In this document: positions 52,829 through 61,114 of the stretch, piece after piece
Layout of the letters: the number at the start of each line of letters is the position of its first letter
Position numbering within the stretch: the first letter of the stretch is position 1
DNA from: Aquamicrobium lusatiense
GTDB taxonomy: Bacteria > Pseudomonadota > Alphaproteobacteria > Rhizobiales > Rhizobiaceae
Assembly (NCBI RefSeq): GCF_014201615.1
Contig: NZ_JACHEU010000003.1
Coordinates: 124,001 to 188,000, forward strand
DNA length: 64,000 bases
Reading direction: 5' to 3'
The notes under the pieces: generated by a model
Told to the model about the DNA's origin: nothing
What the model saw: the letters and a program-made list of their open reading frames with translations, nothing else
Database searches by the model: none
Program-made: the position numbers and the translations under genes

Positions 52829-53575
52829 ATGCGACTGACAGGAAAAATTGCCGTGATCACCGGTGGGGGATCGGGCTTCGGCGAAGGGATCGTGCGCAAG
52901 TTCGTCGCCGAAGGCGCGAAGGTCGTGCTGATGGACCGCGATCAGGCCAATGCCGAGCGGGTCGCGCAAAGCCTCGGCGATGATTGCCGGCCGCTCGTCG
53001 GCGATGTGGCGACGGCGCAGGGCATGGAAGCGGCCCGCGATCTGGCGCTGTCCGCCTTCGGCGGGCTGAACGTGCTGGTCAACAATGCCGGCGTCGGCCA
53101 TGTGCCGACACCCCTCGACGATATCGACGAGGCGACCTTCGACCGTATCGCCAACGTGAACATGCGCTCGATCTATTACGGCGCGCGCGCCATGGTCCCG
53201 CATTTCAAGGCGCAGAAAGCCGGGGCGATCCTCAATGTGGCTTCCACCGGCGGCGTTTCGCCCCGGCCGAACCTGACCTGGTACAACGCTTCCAAGGGCT
53301 GGGTCATCACCGCCACCCGCGCCATGGCGGTGGAGCTTGCGCCTTTCGGCATCCGCGTGAACGCGATCAACCCGGTGGCCGGCGACACGCCGCTTCTGTC
53401 GACCTTCATGGGCGCGGACACCCCGGAAATCCGCGCCAAGTTTCTTGCCTCCATCCCCATCGGCCGTTTCTCGACGCCCGAGGACATGGGCAATGCCGCC
53501 GCTTTCCTCTGCTCGGAGGAAGCCTCGATGATCACCGGCATCGCCATGGAAGTCGATGGCGGACGCTGCATCTGA
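52829..53575 (+). CDS. Short-chain dehydrogenase/reductase (FabG-like)
   Basis: A 248-residue SDR with TGGGSGFGEG, NNAGVG, Ser in NVASTGG and the YNASK pair, all intact. The C-terminus is GIAMEVDGGRCI. It likely oxidises a secondary alcohol or hydroxy acid. The start ATG at 52829 follows CAGGAGTGAGG. It is eleven bases upstream of the IMDH-like gene, so the two form an operon. Confidence 0.92.
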   Translation: MRLTGKIAVITGGGSGFGEGIVRKFVAEGAKVVLMDRDQANAERVAQSLGDDCRPLVGDVATAQGMEAARDLALSAFGGLNVLVNNAGVGHVPTPLDDIDEATFDRIANVNMRSIYYGARAMVPHFKAQKAGAILNVASTGGVSPRPNLTWYNASKGWVITATRAMAVELAPFGIRVNAINPVAGDTPLLSTFMGADTPEIRAKFLASIPIGRFSTPEDMGNAAAFLCSEEASMITGIAMEVDGGRCI

Positions 53576-53585
53576 GGCCGGGACC

Positions 53586-54674
53586 ATGAAAGATACATAT
53601 GAAATTGCCGTCGTACCCGGCGATGGCATCGGCCCGGAAGTGGCCGATGCGGCTGTGCGGGTGCTGCGCGGGGCTTTCGGCAATGATTGCCCGCTGCGCT
53701 TTTGCGATCACCCGGCCGGGGCGGAGCTTTACCGCCAGACCGGAGAGAGCTTTCCGCAAGCCACGTTCCGCGCCTGCGCGCAGGCCGATGCGGTTCTGCA
53801 CGGGGCGGCCGGCATTCCCGGCGTCGTGCATCCCGACGGCACCGAGGCGGGTCTGGATTTCACCCTGCGGCTGCGCTTCGAGCTGGATCTCTACGCCAAT
53901 ATCCGCCCGATCCGCCTGTATCCGGGCATCCGCTCGCCGCTGGCCGATGTGAAGGCAGGCGAGATCGACTACATCATCCTGCGTGAAAACAGCGAAGGCC
54001 TGTATGCGGCGCGCGGCGCCGGCGCGCAGCTGCGGGGCGAAATGGCGGTCGACACGCTGGTTCAGACCCGCAAGGGCGTGGAACGGATCGTGCGCAAGGC
54101 GTTCGAGCTGGCGCGAGCCTCAAATGGCGCGCCAGCCGACGGCGTTCGCCGTGTCACCTGCGTCGACAAGGCGAACGTGCTGCGCAGCTACGCCTTCTTC
54201 CGCTCGATTTTCGATGAGGTGGCCGCGGATTATCCCGATATCGAGGCCGAGCATGGCCTGATCGACGCGATGGCGATGTATCTCGTCACCCGTCCGGGTC
54301 ATTACAATGTGATCGTCACCGAAAACATGTTCGGCGATATCCTGTCCGATCTGGCCGCCGCCACCATCGGCGGCATGGGGCTCGCCCCTTCGGCCGAGGT
54401 GGGGGAAAGGCAGGGCCTGTTCCAGGCTGCCCACGGCTCCGCTCCCGACATTGCCGGCAAGGGCATCGCCAATCCCTATGGCACGGTGTTGTCGGCCGCC
54501 TCGATGCTGGAATGGCTGGCTGCAAACCATGACGACGATCGTCTGGCGCGGGCCGCATCGCGCATCCGGGAGGCGGTGAGCGCGGCGATAGAGGCCGGGC
54601 TGATCAGCCGCGACCTTGGCGGCGACAGCGGCAGCGCACTGATCACCCAAGGGTTGTGCGAGCGCTTGCGCTGA
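53586..54674 (+). CDS. Isocitrate/isopropylmalate dehydrogenase family protein
   Basis: A 362-residue decarboxylating beta-hydroxyacid dehydrogenase. Motifs: VPGDGIGPEV at the start, RFELDLYANIRP, ILRENSEGLYA, VDKANVLRSY (catalytic Lys), and GHYNVIVTENMFGDILSDLAA. The late AAHGSAPDIAGKGIANP matches LeuB and tartrate dehydrogenases. A catabolic member (tartrate/malate-type) is likelier than leucine synthesis because leuB neighbours are absent. Confidence 0.92.
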   Translation: MKDTYEIAVVPGDGIGPEVADAAVRVLRGAFGNDCPLRFCDHPAGAELYRQTGESFPQATFRACAQADAVLHGAAGIPGVVHPDGTEAGLDFTLRLRFELDLYANIRPIRLYPGIRSPLADVKAGEIDYIILRENSEGLYAARGAGAQLRGEMAVDTLVQTRKGVERIVRKAFELARASNGAPADGVRRVTCVDKANVLRSYAFFRSIFDEVAADYPDIEAEHGLIDAMAMYLVTRPGHYNVIVTENMFGDILSDLAAATIGGMGLAPSAEVGERQGLFQAAHGSAPDIAGKGIANPYGTVLSAASMLEWLAANHDDDRLARAASRIREAVSAAIEAGLISRDLGGDSGSALITQGLCERLR

Positions 54675-54691
54675 TCCCGCTGTGACCACCA

Positions 54692-54712
54692 CCCTGCGGG
54701 AATCTCGCAGGG
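54692..54712 (+). terminator. Hairpin after the IMDH-like gene
   Basis: CCCTGCG (54692-54698) and CGCAGGG (54706-54712) around GGAATCT, 18 bp past the stop. No U-tract. It is probably the terminator of the SDR/IMDH operon. Confidence 0.5.
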
Positions 54713-54755
54713 CAGCGAAACAGGGGCCGGGGGTAAAACCCTGTCAGCAATGCAA

Positions 54756-54783
54756 CATGCCGGCAGGGTAAGCCGCCGGCATG
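54756..54783 (-). terminator. Hairpin after the YncE-like gene
   Basis: CATGCCGGC (54756-54764) and GCCGGCATG (54775-54783), a perfect 9-bp stem 30 bp beyond the minus-strand stop at 54813. The next bases on the minus strand are TTGCATTGC, so the tail is only mildly T-rich. Confidence 0.5.
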
Positions 54784-54812
54784 ATCGTTGGGAACGGAAG
54801 ACGCTGCTTTCG

Positions 54813-55931
54813 TCAGAACCCGATGCGCACCACGCTCTCGGCGCCCTTTTCGCCATGGCCCTTCTTGACCGTGACGAACAGCGCGTTGCGTTCGCGGTCG
54901 AGCGCCAGGCTGTTGGGGTGGACCGGCAGGGCGATCTTCTCCAGAAGCTCATAGCTCTTGGTGTCGAAGACGCTGACCGTGCCGTCATCCCTGTTGGTGA
55001 CATAGAGCCGCTCACCGCCGACCAGCGGCGCCACCGGGCCGGCTCCCGTCGGCAGGTGGCGGATCGTCCTGCCTTCGCCATCCATCACCACGACGCGGTT
55101 TCCCTCGCCCCTCAGCTTGTAATTGGGCAGAACGTCTGCGCGCATCTTGTCGATGAATTCATTGCCCTGATCGGTCGCGAAGATGCGTTCTCCGGCGGCA
55201 TCGAGAGCAAGGTTCAGAAGCTGGTCGCCCTCCACCTCGGCGGTGGCGAGCAGTTCGGGGCCTGCGGTGTTCAGAACGAAGAGCTGTCCCTGAAGGTTCG
55301 AGACGTAGAGCCTGTCACGCGCGGCATCGAGCACGGCGCCTGCTACCCCGGCCCCGAAGCCGGGGATCACCTTTTCCACCCTGAGGGCCGCCGTATCGAC
55401 GACGTAGAGCGCGCTGTCCTTCGCCGCCAGACCGGGGGCATAGAGGCGGTTGTTCTCAGGATCGAGCACCAGTTCGCGGAAATTGTGGGGGTATTCCGGC
55501 TTGCCCTTGTCGGTGGTCACCTTTTCAGCCAGCTGCACGGTGCCGACCACGGCATCCGTTCTGGTGTCGATGACGGTGATCGAGGCGCTGGTGGTGTCGC
55601 CGACATAGAGGCGGCCGGCAGCATCGTCGAGTGCGAGGCCGAAAGCCCGGCCGGACAGGACGATTTCGCCCTTTTTCTCAAGGCTGCGTGGATCGAGCCG
55701 CAGGATGCGGCCGGCCTCGGCCCCTTCGCCGAAGCCGCCGGCGGAAGCCACGAAAACGGCGTCCTGCGCGGGCGAATAGACCAGCTCGTAGAGAGCCGGC
55801 GCGACCTCCATGCGCAGGATGCGGGCCGAAGGTTCCGCAACCGTGGCCGCGGCCGCGCCGGCCGCGAAGGCGGATGTCGCCAGGAATGTGGCTGCCAGCA
55901 GTGCCGACAGGCCGAGGGTCAGTCTTTTCAT
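54813..55931 (-). CDS. YncE-like periplasmic beta-propeller protein
   Basis: A 372-residue protein with a Sec signal peptide (cut near SAFAAGA, residue 24). The rest is a seven-bladed propeller of YVTN type: repeated RLYVGDTTSASITVIDT, RLYVSNLQGQLFVLNT and RLYVTNRDDGTVSVFDT. E. coli YncE is iron-regulated and stands beside a TonB receptor gene; here the gene follows a TonB receptor after 17 bp, suggesting a shared transport role. The start ATG at 55931 follows AAGGAGAAG. Confidence 0.88.
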   Translation of the reverse strand: MKRLTLGLSALLAATFLATSAFAAGAAAATVAEPSARILRMEVAPALYELVYSPAQDAVFVASAGGFGEGAEAGRILRLDPRSLEKKGEIVLSGRAFGLALDDAAGRLYVGDTTSASITVIDTRTDAVVGTVQLAEKVTTDKGKPEYPHNFRELVLDPENNRLYAPGLAAKDSALYVVDTAALRVEKVIPGFGAGVAGAVLDAARDRLYVSNLQGQLFVLNTAGPELLATAEVEGDQLLNLALDAAGERIFATDQGNEFIDKMRADVLPNYKLRGEGNRVVVMDGEGRTIRHLPTGAGPVAPLVGGERLYVTNRDDGTVSVFDTKSYELLEKIALPVHPNSLALDRERNALFVTVKKGHGEKGAESVVRIGF

Positions 55932-55948
55932 CGGGTCTTCTCCTTGGG

Positions 55949-58177
55949 TCAGAAGTCCATCGTGGCTGAGAACAGGAAGGTGCGGGGTGCGCCATAACCA
56001 CCGGAAAGATCACCGCCGGCCCAGTAGGATTCGTTGGTCACGTTCTGCACCATGGCGCGAAGGGTCAGCGGATTGTCGCCGATCCGCGTGGTGTAGCGCG
56101 CGCCCAGATCCAGCGTTGTGAAGTCCGGCACCGTCAGGGTGTTGGTGTTGTTGGCATAGCGCTTGCCGGTATAGCTGATATTGCCGAGCAGGGTCAGGCC
56201 CTCAATCGTCCCGACATCATATTCCAGACCGAGCTTGGCCATCACCGAAGGCACGCCGGTGGCGTGTCTGCCCTGCGTCTCCGCCTTGTCCGACTTCGTC
56301 ACCTTCGCATCGGTATAGGCAATGCCGCCCAGAAGGCGCAGGCCAGACCTTATTTCACCATAGACGCTGAGCTCGACGCCCCGGTTGCGCTGTTCGCCAT
56401 AGACATCGTAGATCTGGGTGGCCGGATCGATATAGGCGCTGGGCTTCTCGATCTGGAACAGGGCGAGCGACGTGGTGACGCTGCCCATATCCCACTTGGC
56501 CCCGACCTCATATTGCGTGGTCTTGTAAGGCTTGAGAATGTCGCCGGAATTGGCTGCGTTGAGCGGCGCGGTGGAGCCCGGGCTCAGACCCTCGATGTAA
56601 TTGGCGTAAAGCGAAATGCTGTCGGTCGCCTTGTAGACGATGCCGATGCCGGGGGTGAGCCGGCTGGACTCATAGCTGGAAGCAAGCTGTCCGTTCGGCA
56701 GATAAAACTGTTCGCGCTTCACGTTCTGGTATCTTGCGCCCACCGTGACCTGCAAACGGTCGTCGAAGGCCTTCATCGTGTCGGAGAAGGCATAGCTGGA
56801 GAGATGCTGTTCGATCGCTCCATTCGGCAGAAGCGGCAGGTCGGGCGCCGGCCCGAAATCCAGATCGTTATAATTGGTGTTCCAGAAATTCCGTTTGGCG
56901 TTCGTTTCAAACTCGATCCTGGATTTGAAGCCGCTGGCGGACAGGTTCCATTCATGCGTAACGCCGCCCAGCGCAAAATTGCCACGCAGACCCGCCTCGC
57001 CGGAATATTGCGTGCCATCCGTCTTCTGGCGGGTGGCCGAAACCGAGATGTCGCCGGCATTGTTCAGCAGCGTCTGAGAGGTGATCAGCGCATCGTAGCC
57101 GCCCGAGCGGCGGCCGACGGCGGCATAGGCGGTGATGGAGTCGGTGAGATCGACCTCGCCGCGCAGCACCACGGCATCGGTCTCCGTCGAGTTGAACGCC
57201 CATGGAGCGGCCAGCGAATGCTTGCCGTTGCGCGCAGACGGGATTTGGGTGACGGCCGGCGACAGGGAAAGGCCGAAATAGTTGACCCCGTCCATATCTT
57301 CCTTCTGCTTGTAGTAGTCGACCGAGAAGCGGGCACGCTCGCCGCGCCAGTCGAGGCCGACCGAGCCGATCTTCATGCCGTGCTTCTCGTCATCGACAGC
57401 CGTGTGGCCGTCCCTCAGCACGCCGTTGACGCGGATGCCCCATTCCTTGTTCTCGCCGAAGCGGCGGCCGATATCGGCATGCACGCCCCACAGGCTGTCG
57501 GACGAATAGCTGGTCGTCAGCCGGGTCAGCGGCGTGTCCTCGGCCCGCTTCGGAACCAGCGAGACGATGCCGCCGACGCTGCCGGCCGGCGGCATGCCAT
57601 AGAGGAAGGTGGAGGGGCCTTTCAGGACCTCGATCCTGTCGGCGAATTCGGTCGAGCCGCGCATGTTGGGCGCCATGCCCGCCAGACCGTTGAAGAGCAC
57701 GTCATCGGCCGAGCTTGAGAAGCCGCGGATGTAGAAGGTCTCGAATATGGTGCGCTTGCTCGGCACATAGACGGAAGGGTCGGTGGCGCCGATCGCCGCT
57801 CCGATGTCCTGCGCCTCGCGGTTCTTCACATGGTCGGATGTGTAGGAAACGGTGCTGAAGGGCGTGTCCATGACGTCCTTGTTGCCGAGCAGGCCGACGC
57901 CGCTGCCGGTGGCCACCTGCCCGCCCGCATAGGCCGGCGGCTTGCCGCCCTTGCCGTGGATGAGAACGGTGTCGAGGTTGATGGTGCCGTCCTCGTTCTC
58001 CTGCTGCTTTTTCGGCGTCTTCTCCGTCTTTTCCCCGGCAGCGGGTTTTGCAGTCCGGCTTTGCGCCATGCCCGGGCCGGTGGTGATGCCGATGGCAAAG
58101 GATGAGGCGAACGCCGTGGTCAGAAGCAGCCGCGCGGTGCGCGCGCCAAGAGAGTGTCGTGCAGTCAGGCAGTACAT
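55949..58177 (-). CDS. TonB-dependent siderophore receptor (FhuE/FoxA-like)
   Basis: A 742-residue outer-membrane receptor. After a signal peptide (cut near GMAQS) the plug domain spans about residues 100-210 (DVMDTPFSTVSYTS; TFYIRGF; DRIEVLKGPSTFLYGMPPAGSVGGIVSLVPKRA). A 22-strand barrel follows and ends in a terminal Phe (FLFSATMDF). A TonB-box-like stretch (NLDTVLIHG) lies near residue 70. Siderophore-receptor signatures suggest ferric hydroxamate-like ligands. It is divergent from a TetR gene and precedes the YncE-like gene. Confidence 0.93.
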   Translation of the reverse strand: MYCLTARHSLGARTARLLLTTAFASSFAIGITTGPGMAQSRTAKPAAGEKTEKTPKKQQENEDGTINLDTVLIHGKGGKPPAYAGGQVATGSGVGLLGNKDVMDTPFSTVSYTSDHVKNREAQDIGAAIGATDPSVYVPSKRTIFETFYIRGFSSSADDVLFNGLAGMAPNMRGSTEFADRIEVLKGPSTFLYGMPPAGSVGGIVSLVPKRAEDTPLTRLTTSYSSDSLWGVHADIGRRFGENKEWGIRVNGVLRDGHTAVDDEKHGMKIGSVGLDWRGERARFSVDYYKQKEDMDGVNYFGLSLSPAVTQIPSARNGKHSLAAPWAFNSTETDAVVLRGEVDLTDSITAYAAVGRRSGGYDALITSQTLLNNAGDISVSATRQKTDGTQYSGEAGLRGNFALGGVTHEWNLSASGFKSRIEFETNAKRNFWNTNYNDLDFGPAPDLPLLPNGAIEQHLSSYAFSDTMKAFDDRLQVTVGARYQNVKREQFYLPNGQLASSYESSRLTPGIGIVYKATDSISLYANYIEGLSPGSTAPLNAANSGDILKPYKTTQYEVGAKWDMGSVTTSLALFQIEKPSAYIDPATQIYDVYGEQRNRGVELSVYGEIRSGLRLLGGIAYTDAKVTKSDKAETQGRHATGVPSVMAKLGLEYDVGTIEGLTLLGNISYTGKRYANNTNTLTVPDFTTLDLGARYTTRIGDNPLTLRAMVQNVTNESYWAGGDLSGGYGAPRTFLFSATMDF

Positions 58178-58220
58178 TATGGGGGTCCCCGCGAGAATTA
58201 GTTCATACCCATTAACTTAA

Positions 58221-58237
58221 TTGACAAAACCAGTCAA
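58221..58237. promoter_or_regulatory. TTGAC-N7-GTCAA operator between receptor and TetR genes
   Basis: TTGAC (58221-58225), AAAACCA, GTCAA (58233-58237): a 17-bp palindromic site. On the minus strand TTGACT at 58237-58232 could also be the -35 of the receptor promoter. A repressor here would control the receptor; the neighbouring TetR protein is the natural candidate. Confidence 0.45.
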
Positions 58238-58272
58238 CTTTTCCGGCATCAAAACGCAACACACAGAAATCA

Positions 58273-58300
58273 TTGTGAAAATTTGTTTTTCTGGTATATC
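58273..58300 (+). promoter_or_regulatory. Probable promoter of the TetR gene
   Basis: TTGTGA (58273-58278), 16 bp, TATATC (58295-58300), then a 55-bp leader to the TetR start. The stretch is AT-rich compared with its surroundings. Confidence 0.4.
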
Positions 58301-58354
58301 CGGCTCAAGTGCCCGTGCTTTTTGCTCAGGCACTCAGGTGGGGAAAGGAGAGCC

Positions 58355-58975
58355 ATGATCGGGAGCCATCCTGTAACCGCGAGAGGTCGTCCAAGGACCA
58401 TCACGCGGGAGCGCCTGAGCGATGCCGGCATCGAGATCACGCTTCCCAATGTCACCATTCTGGGCATTGCCGCGCATCTCGGCGTCAGCGCCAAAGCGCT
58501 CTACAAGCATGTCTCCGGCCTTGAGGAGCTGAAGCAGCAGATTGCGGAGGATTTGTTCCTGCGCTGGGAGCTTCCGCCGCCCGCACCCGATGGCGGGGAG
58601 GGGCTTGAAAGCTTCATGCTGTCGTTCAGCCAGTCCATGTGGATGCTGGTCGAGCAGCATCCCGGCATCGCGCCCTATATCCTTCGCGAGGACCTGATAA
58701 CGCCGGCGATGATGCAGAAGATGGAAGAGCACCAGCAAGGTGTCGCGCGCATCTTCGGCATTCCCTTTACGCGGGCGAACTGGCTGTTGTTCATTGTTGC
58801 CTATTTCTGCGTTTCGGTCGCCGATACGGTGCTGCCCATCAAGGACGGGCAGGAGGTTCTCCCGCACAGGGGCGGAATGAGGAGAGCAGACTGGACCAAG
58901 GCCCAGTACGACCTCGGCGCAAGGGCGCTTATCGTCGGTTCGCTGGCGACCATGGACCAGATTCCGGAAGGCTGA
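58355..58975 (+). CDS. TetR-family transcriptional regulator
   Basis: A 206-residue regulator. The helix-turn-helix is TRERLSDAGIEITLPNVTILGIAAHLGVSAKALYKHVSGLEEL, followed by a helical ligand domain. The start ATG at 58355 follows GGGAAAGGAG. Divergent from the TonB receptor, so a repressor of receptor and YncE-like genes is likely. A link to iron is inferred from context only. Confidence 0.9.
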   Translation: MIGSHPVTARGRPRTITRERLSDAGIEITLPNVTILGIAAHLGVSAKALYKHVSGLEELKQQIAEDLFLRWELPPPAPDGGEGLESFMLSFSQSMWMLVEQHPGIAPYILREDLITPAMMQKMEEHQQGVARIFGIPFTRANWLLFIVAYFCVSVADTVLPIKDGQEVLPHRGGMRRADWTKAQYDLGARALIVGSLATMDQIPEG

Positions 58976-59028
58976 CCGGCAGCCGCGCCGACATGCTCAC
59001 CGCTTCCAGGCCACACATCCCCTGTTGA

Positions 59029-59038
59029 GTGTCGACAC
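59029..59038. promoter_or_regulatory. Short palindrome before the sigma-54 activator gene
   Basis: GTGTCGACAC is a perfect 10-bp palindrome 36 bp upstream of the activator start. It might be a regulator site; no promoter was recognised in this short gap. Confidence 0.25.
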
Positions 59039-59073
59039 CTCTTGTGCCAACCTGAAGGCGGAGGAGAAAGATC

Positions 59074-60951
59074 ATGGTGTCGGCGCTGTCGCACATCAGG
59101 GAGATCGAGCGCGTTGCCATGGGCAGGCCCTCGAACCGGGATCGCCCTGTCATTCAGTCATGGCTGCGTTGCCTCAACGACTACCAGCTCAATCCCGCGC
59201 GCCCGCAGGAAGCCTATATCGTGCCCGCCACCCAGTTGCGGGAACATCGCGAGCAGTCGGAAGAGCTGATCCGCATCGGGCGAACCGGGCTCGAAGGGCT
59301 GTTCAGGCAGGTGGCAGACCAGAACTACGTGCTTTTGCTGTCCGATGCGCGCGGCGTCACCGTCGAGTTCATGGGCGATCCCACCTTCGACAACCAGCTG
59401 CGCAAGGCGGGGCTGTATCTCGGTTCCGAATGGTCGGAGGACCGGGCGGGAACCTGCGCAGTCGGCGCCTGCATCGTCTCGGAAAAGCCCGTCATTATCC
59501 ATCAGGATGATCATTTCGATGCCTGCCATATCGGCCTGACCTGCACGGCCGCGCCGATCTTCGATACGTTCGGGGACCTGTCGGCGGTGCTCGACATTTC
59601 GCAGCTGCGCTCTCCGACCGAGAAGGCCAGCCAGCAGCTCGCGCTGCATCTGGTCGCCTCCACAGCGCGCCGCATCGAGCTTGCGAACCTGATGACGCGG
59701 GCGCGGGAAGACTGGGTTCTGCGGCTGGCGCGGCTGCCCGATTTTCTCGATGTCGATCCCGATGCCGCGATCACTATCGACGGCAACGGCATGATCACGG
59801 GCATGACCCATGGCGGCTTCGGCGCGGTCGCGCGCTCCATGAACCAGAATACGGTGCCCACGCGGGATTTCATCGGCAAGCCGGTCTCCGACATCTTCGA
59901 CATCGACATCGACCAGCTTCCCGCCCTGATGCGGGGCAGGCCGAATGGCGAGCGCATGGTGCGGGCGCGCAACGGGCTGGCGCTGTTCGCCAGCGCCATC
60001 GCCCCCGTCAGCAGCTTCCGCACTCCCTCGACGATCATCCCGGCACGGCTGCCCGCCGCCCTGCGGCATCTGAGTTTCGGCGATCCGGCCATGGAGGCGT
60101 TGCAGGCGCGGGCGGCGAAACTGGCGGACCGCAACCTGCCCATCCTCATCCGGGGCGAAACCGGCAGCGGCAAGGAATATCTGGCCCGCGCCATTCATGA
60201 CAGCAGCGCGCGATCCGGTCCCTTCGTCGCCGTCAACTGCGCGGCCATCCCCGAGCAGCTCATCGAATCCGAACTGTTCGGCTATGCGCCCGGCGCCTTC
60301 ACCGGCGCTATGCAGAAGGGCAAGATGGGCCTGATCGAGGCGGCAAACGGCGGAACGCTGTTTCTGGACGAGATCGGCGACATGCCGCTTGCCCTGCAAA
60401 GCCGGCTTTTGCGGGTGCTTTCCGAAAACGAAGTGCAGCCGGTGGGAGCGCTCAGGCCGAAGCCGGTCCGGTTCCGGCTGCTTTCGGCATCGCACCGCGA
60501 TCTTGCCGCCATGGCTGCCGAAGGGCGCTTCCGGGAGGATCTGCTCTACCGGCTGAACGCCGCGACGCTGACGATTCCGCCCCTGCGCCAGAGGCGCGAT
60601 TTCGACGGGCTCGTCGATCATCTCCTGCGCCGTCACGGCGAGGAGGAGGGCGAGACCATCACCATCGACCTCGCCGCCCGGCGGGCTCTGGCGCGCCATG
60701 ACTGGCCGGGCAACCTGCGGGAGCTGGACAACACCTTGCGGGTGGCGGCGGCGATGGCGACGGATGCGGCCATCACCGCCGAGTGTCTGCCGGAGCATTT
60801 TCAGGCCGAAGCTCTCCCCGGCGGCGGGCAGGTAGACAATGAGGCATTGCGCCGCCAGCTCGGCGAATGCGGCAACAATGTCTCCGAGCTGGCGCGCCGG
60901 CTGGGCGTCAACCGCTCCACCATCCATCGCCGGCTGAAACGCCTGCACTGA
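59074..60951 (+). CDS. Sigma-54-dependent transcriptional activator, AcoR-like
   Basis: A 625-residue three-domain activator. A GAF-type sensor occupies about residues 70-200. The AAA+ domain has Walker A GETGSGKEY near residue 361, the sigma-54-contact loop GAFTGA near 408 and Walker B GTLFLDEIGD. The C-terminal Fis-type helix-turn-helix is NNVSELARRLGVNRSTIHRRLKRLH. It stands just upstream of a good -24/-12 promoter and a long palindromic site, so it most likely activates the alcohol dehydrogenase/monooxygenase genes. It resembles the partial activator at 1-1088. Confidence 0.95.
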   Translation: MVSALSHIREIERVAMGRPSNRDRPVIQSWLRCLNDYQLNPARPQEAYIVPATQLREHREQSEELIRIGRTGLEGLFRQVADQNYVLLLSDARGVTVEFMGDPTFDNQLRKAGLYLGSEWSEDRAGTCAVGACIVSEKPVIIHQDDHFDACHIGLTCTAAPIFDTFGDLSAVLDISQLRSPTEKASQQLALHLVASTARRIELANLMTRAREDWVLRLARLPDFLDVDPDAAITIDGNGMITGMTHGGFGAVARSMNQNTVPTRDFIGKPVSDIFDIDIDQLPALMRGRPNGERMVRARNGLALFASAIAPVSSFRTPSTIIPARLPAALRHLSFGDPAMEALQARAAKLADRNLPILIRGETGSGKEYLARAIHDSSARSGPFVAVNCAAIPEQLIESELFGYAPGAFTGAMQKGKMGLIEAANGGTLFLDEIGDMPLALQSRLLRVLSENEVQPVGALRPKPVRFRLLSASHRDLAAMAAEGRFREDLLYRLNAATLTIPPLRQRRDFDGLVDHLLRRHGEEEGETITIDLAARRALARHDWPGNLRELDNTLRVAAAMATDAAITAECLPEHFQAEALPGGGQVDNEALRRQLGECGNNVSELARRLGVNRSTIHRRLKRLH

Positions 60952-60953
60952 CC

Positions 60954-60993
60954 CTGCAACAGGTGCAACACCTGTTGCAGCCGGCCTGTTGCA
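60954..60993 (+). promoter_or_regulatory. Upstream activating site for the sigma-54 activator
   Basis: CTGCAACAGGT (60954-60964), GCAAC, ACCTGTTGCAG (60970-60980) is a perfect 11-bp inverted repeat. A third half-site, CTGTTGCA, follows at 60986-60993. It lies about 85-110 bp before the -24 element, the normal place for an activator of this class. It could also help end the activator transcript. Confidence 0.65.
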
Positions 60994-61064
60994 TCGTGCG
61001 CGCGGGCAATTTTCTGGTTGTTGAGAATATAGAGAAAACAATCGTTTAGGTGTTGGCCTGCATC

Positions 61065-61080
61065 TGGCACGGCCCTTGCT
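61065..61080 (+). promoter_or_regulatory. Sigma-54 (-24/-12) promoter
   Basis: TGGCACGGCCCTTGCT matches the sigma-54 consensus TGGCACG-N4-TTGCW at every defined base. It is 35 bp upstream of the alcohol dehydrogenase start codon. Confidence 0.88.
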
Positions 61081-61114
61081 AACTCTTCCATGGGAGAAAA
61101 TGGAGGAGACATGC

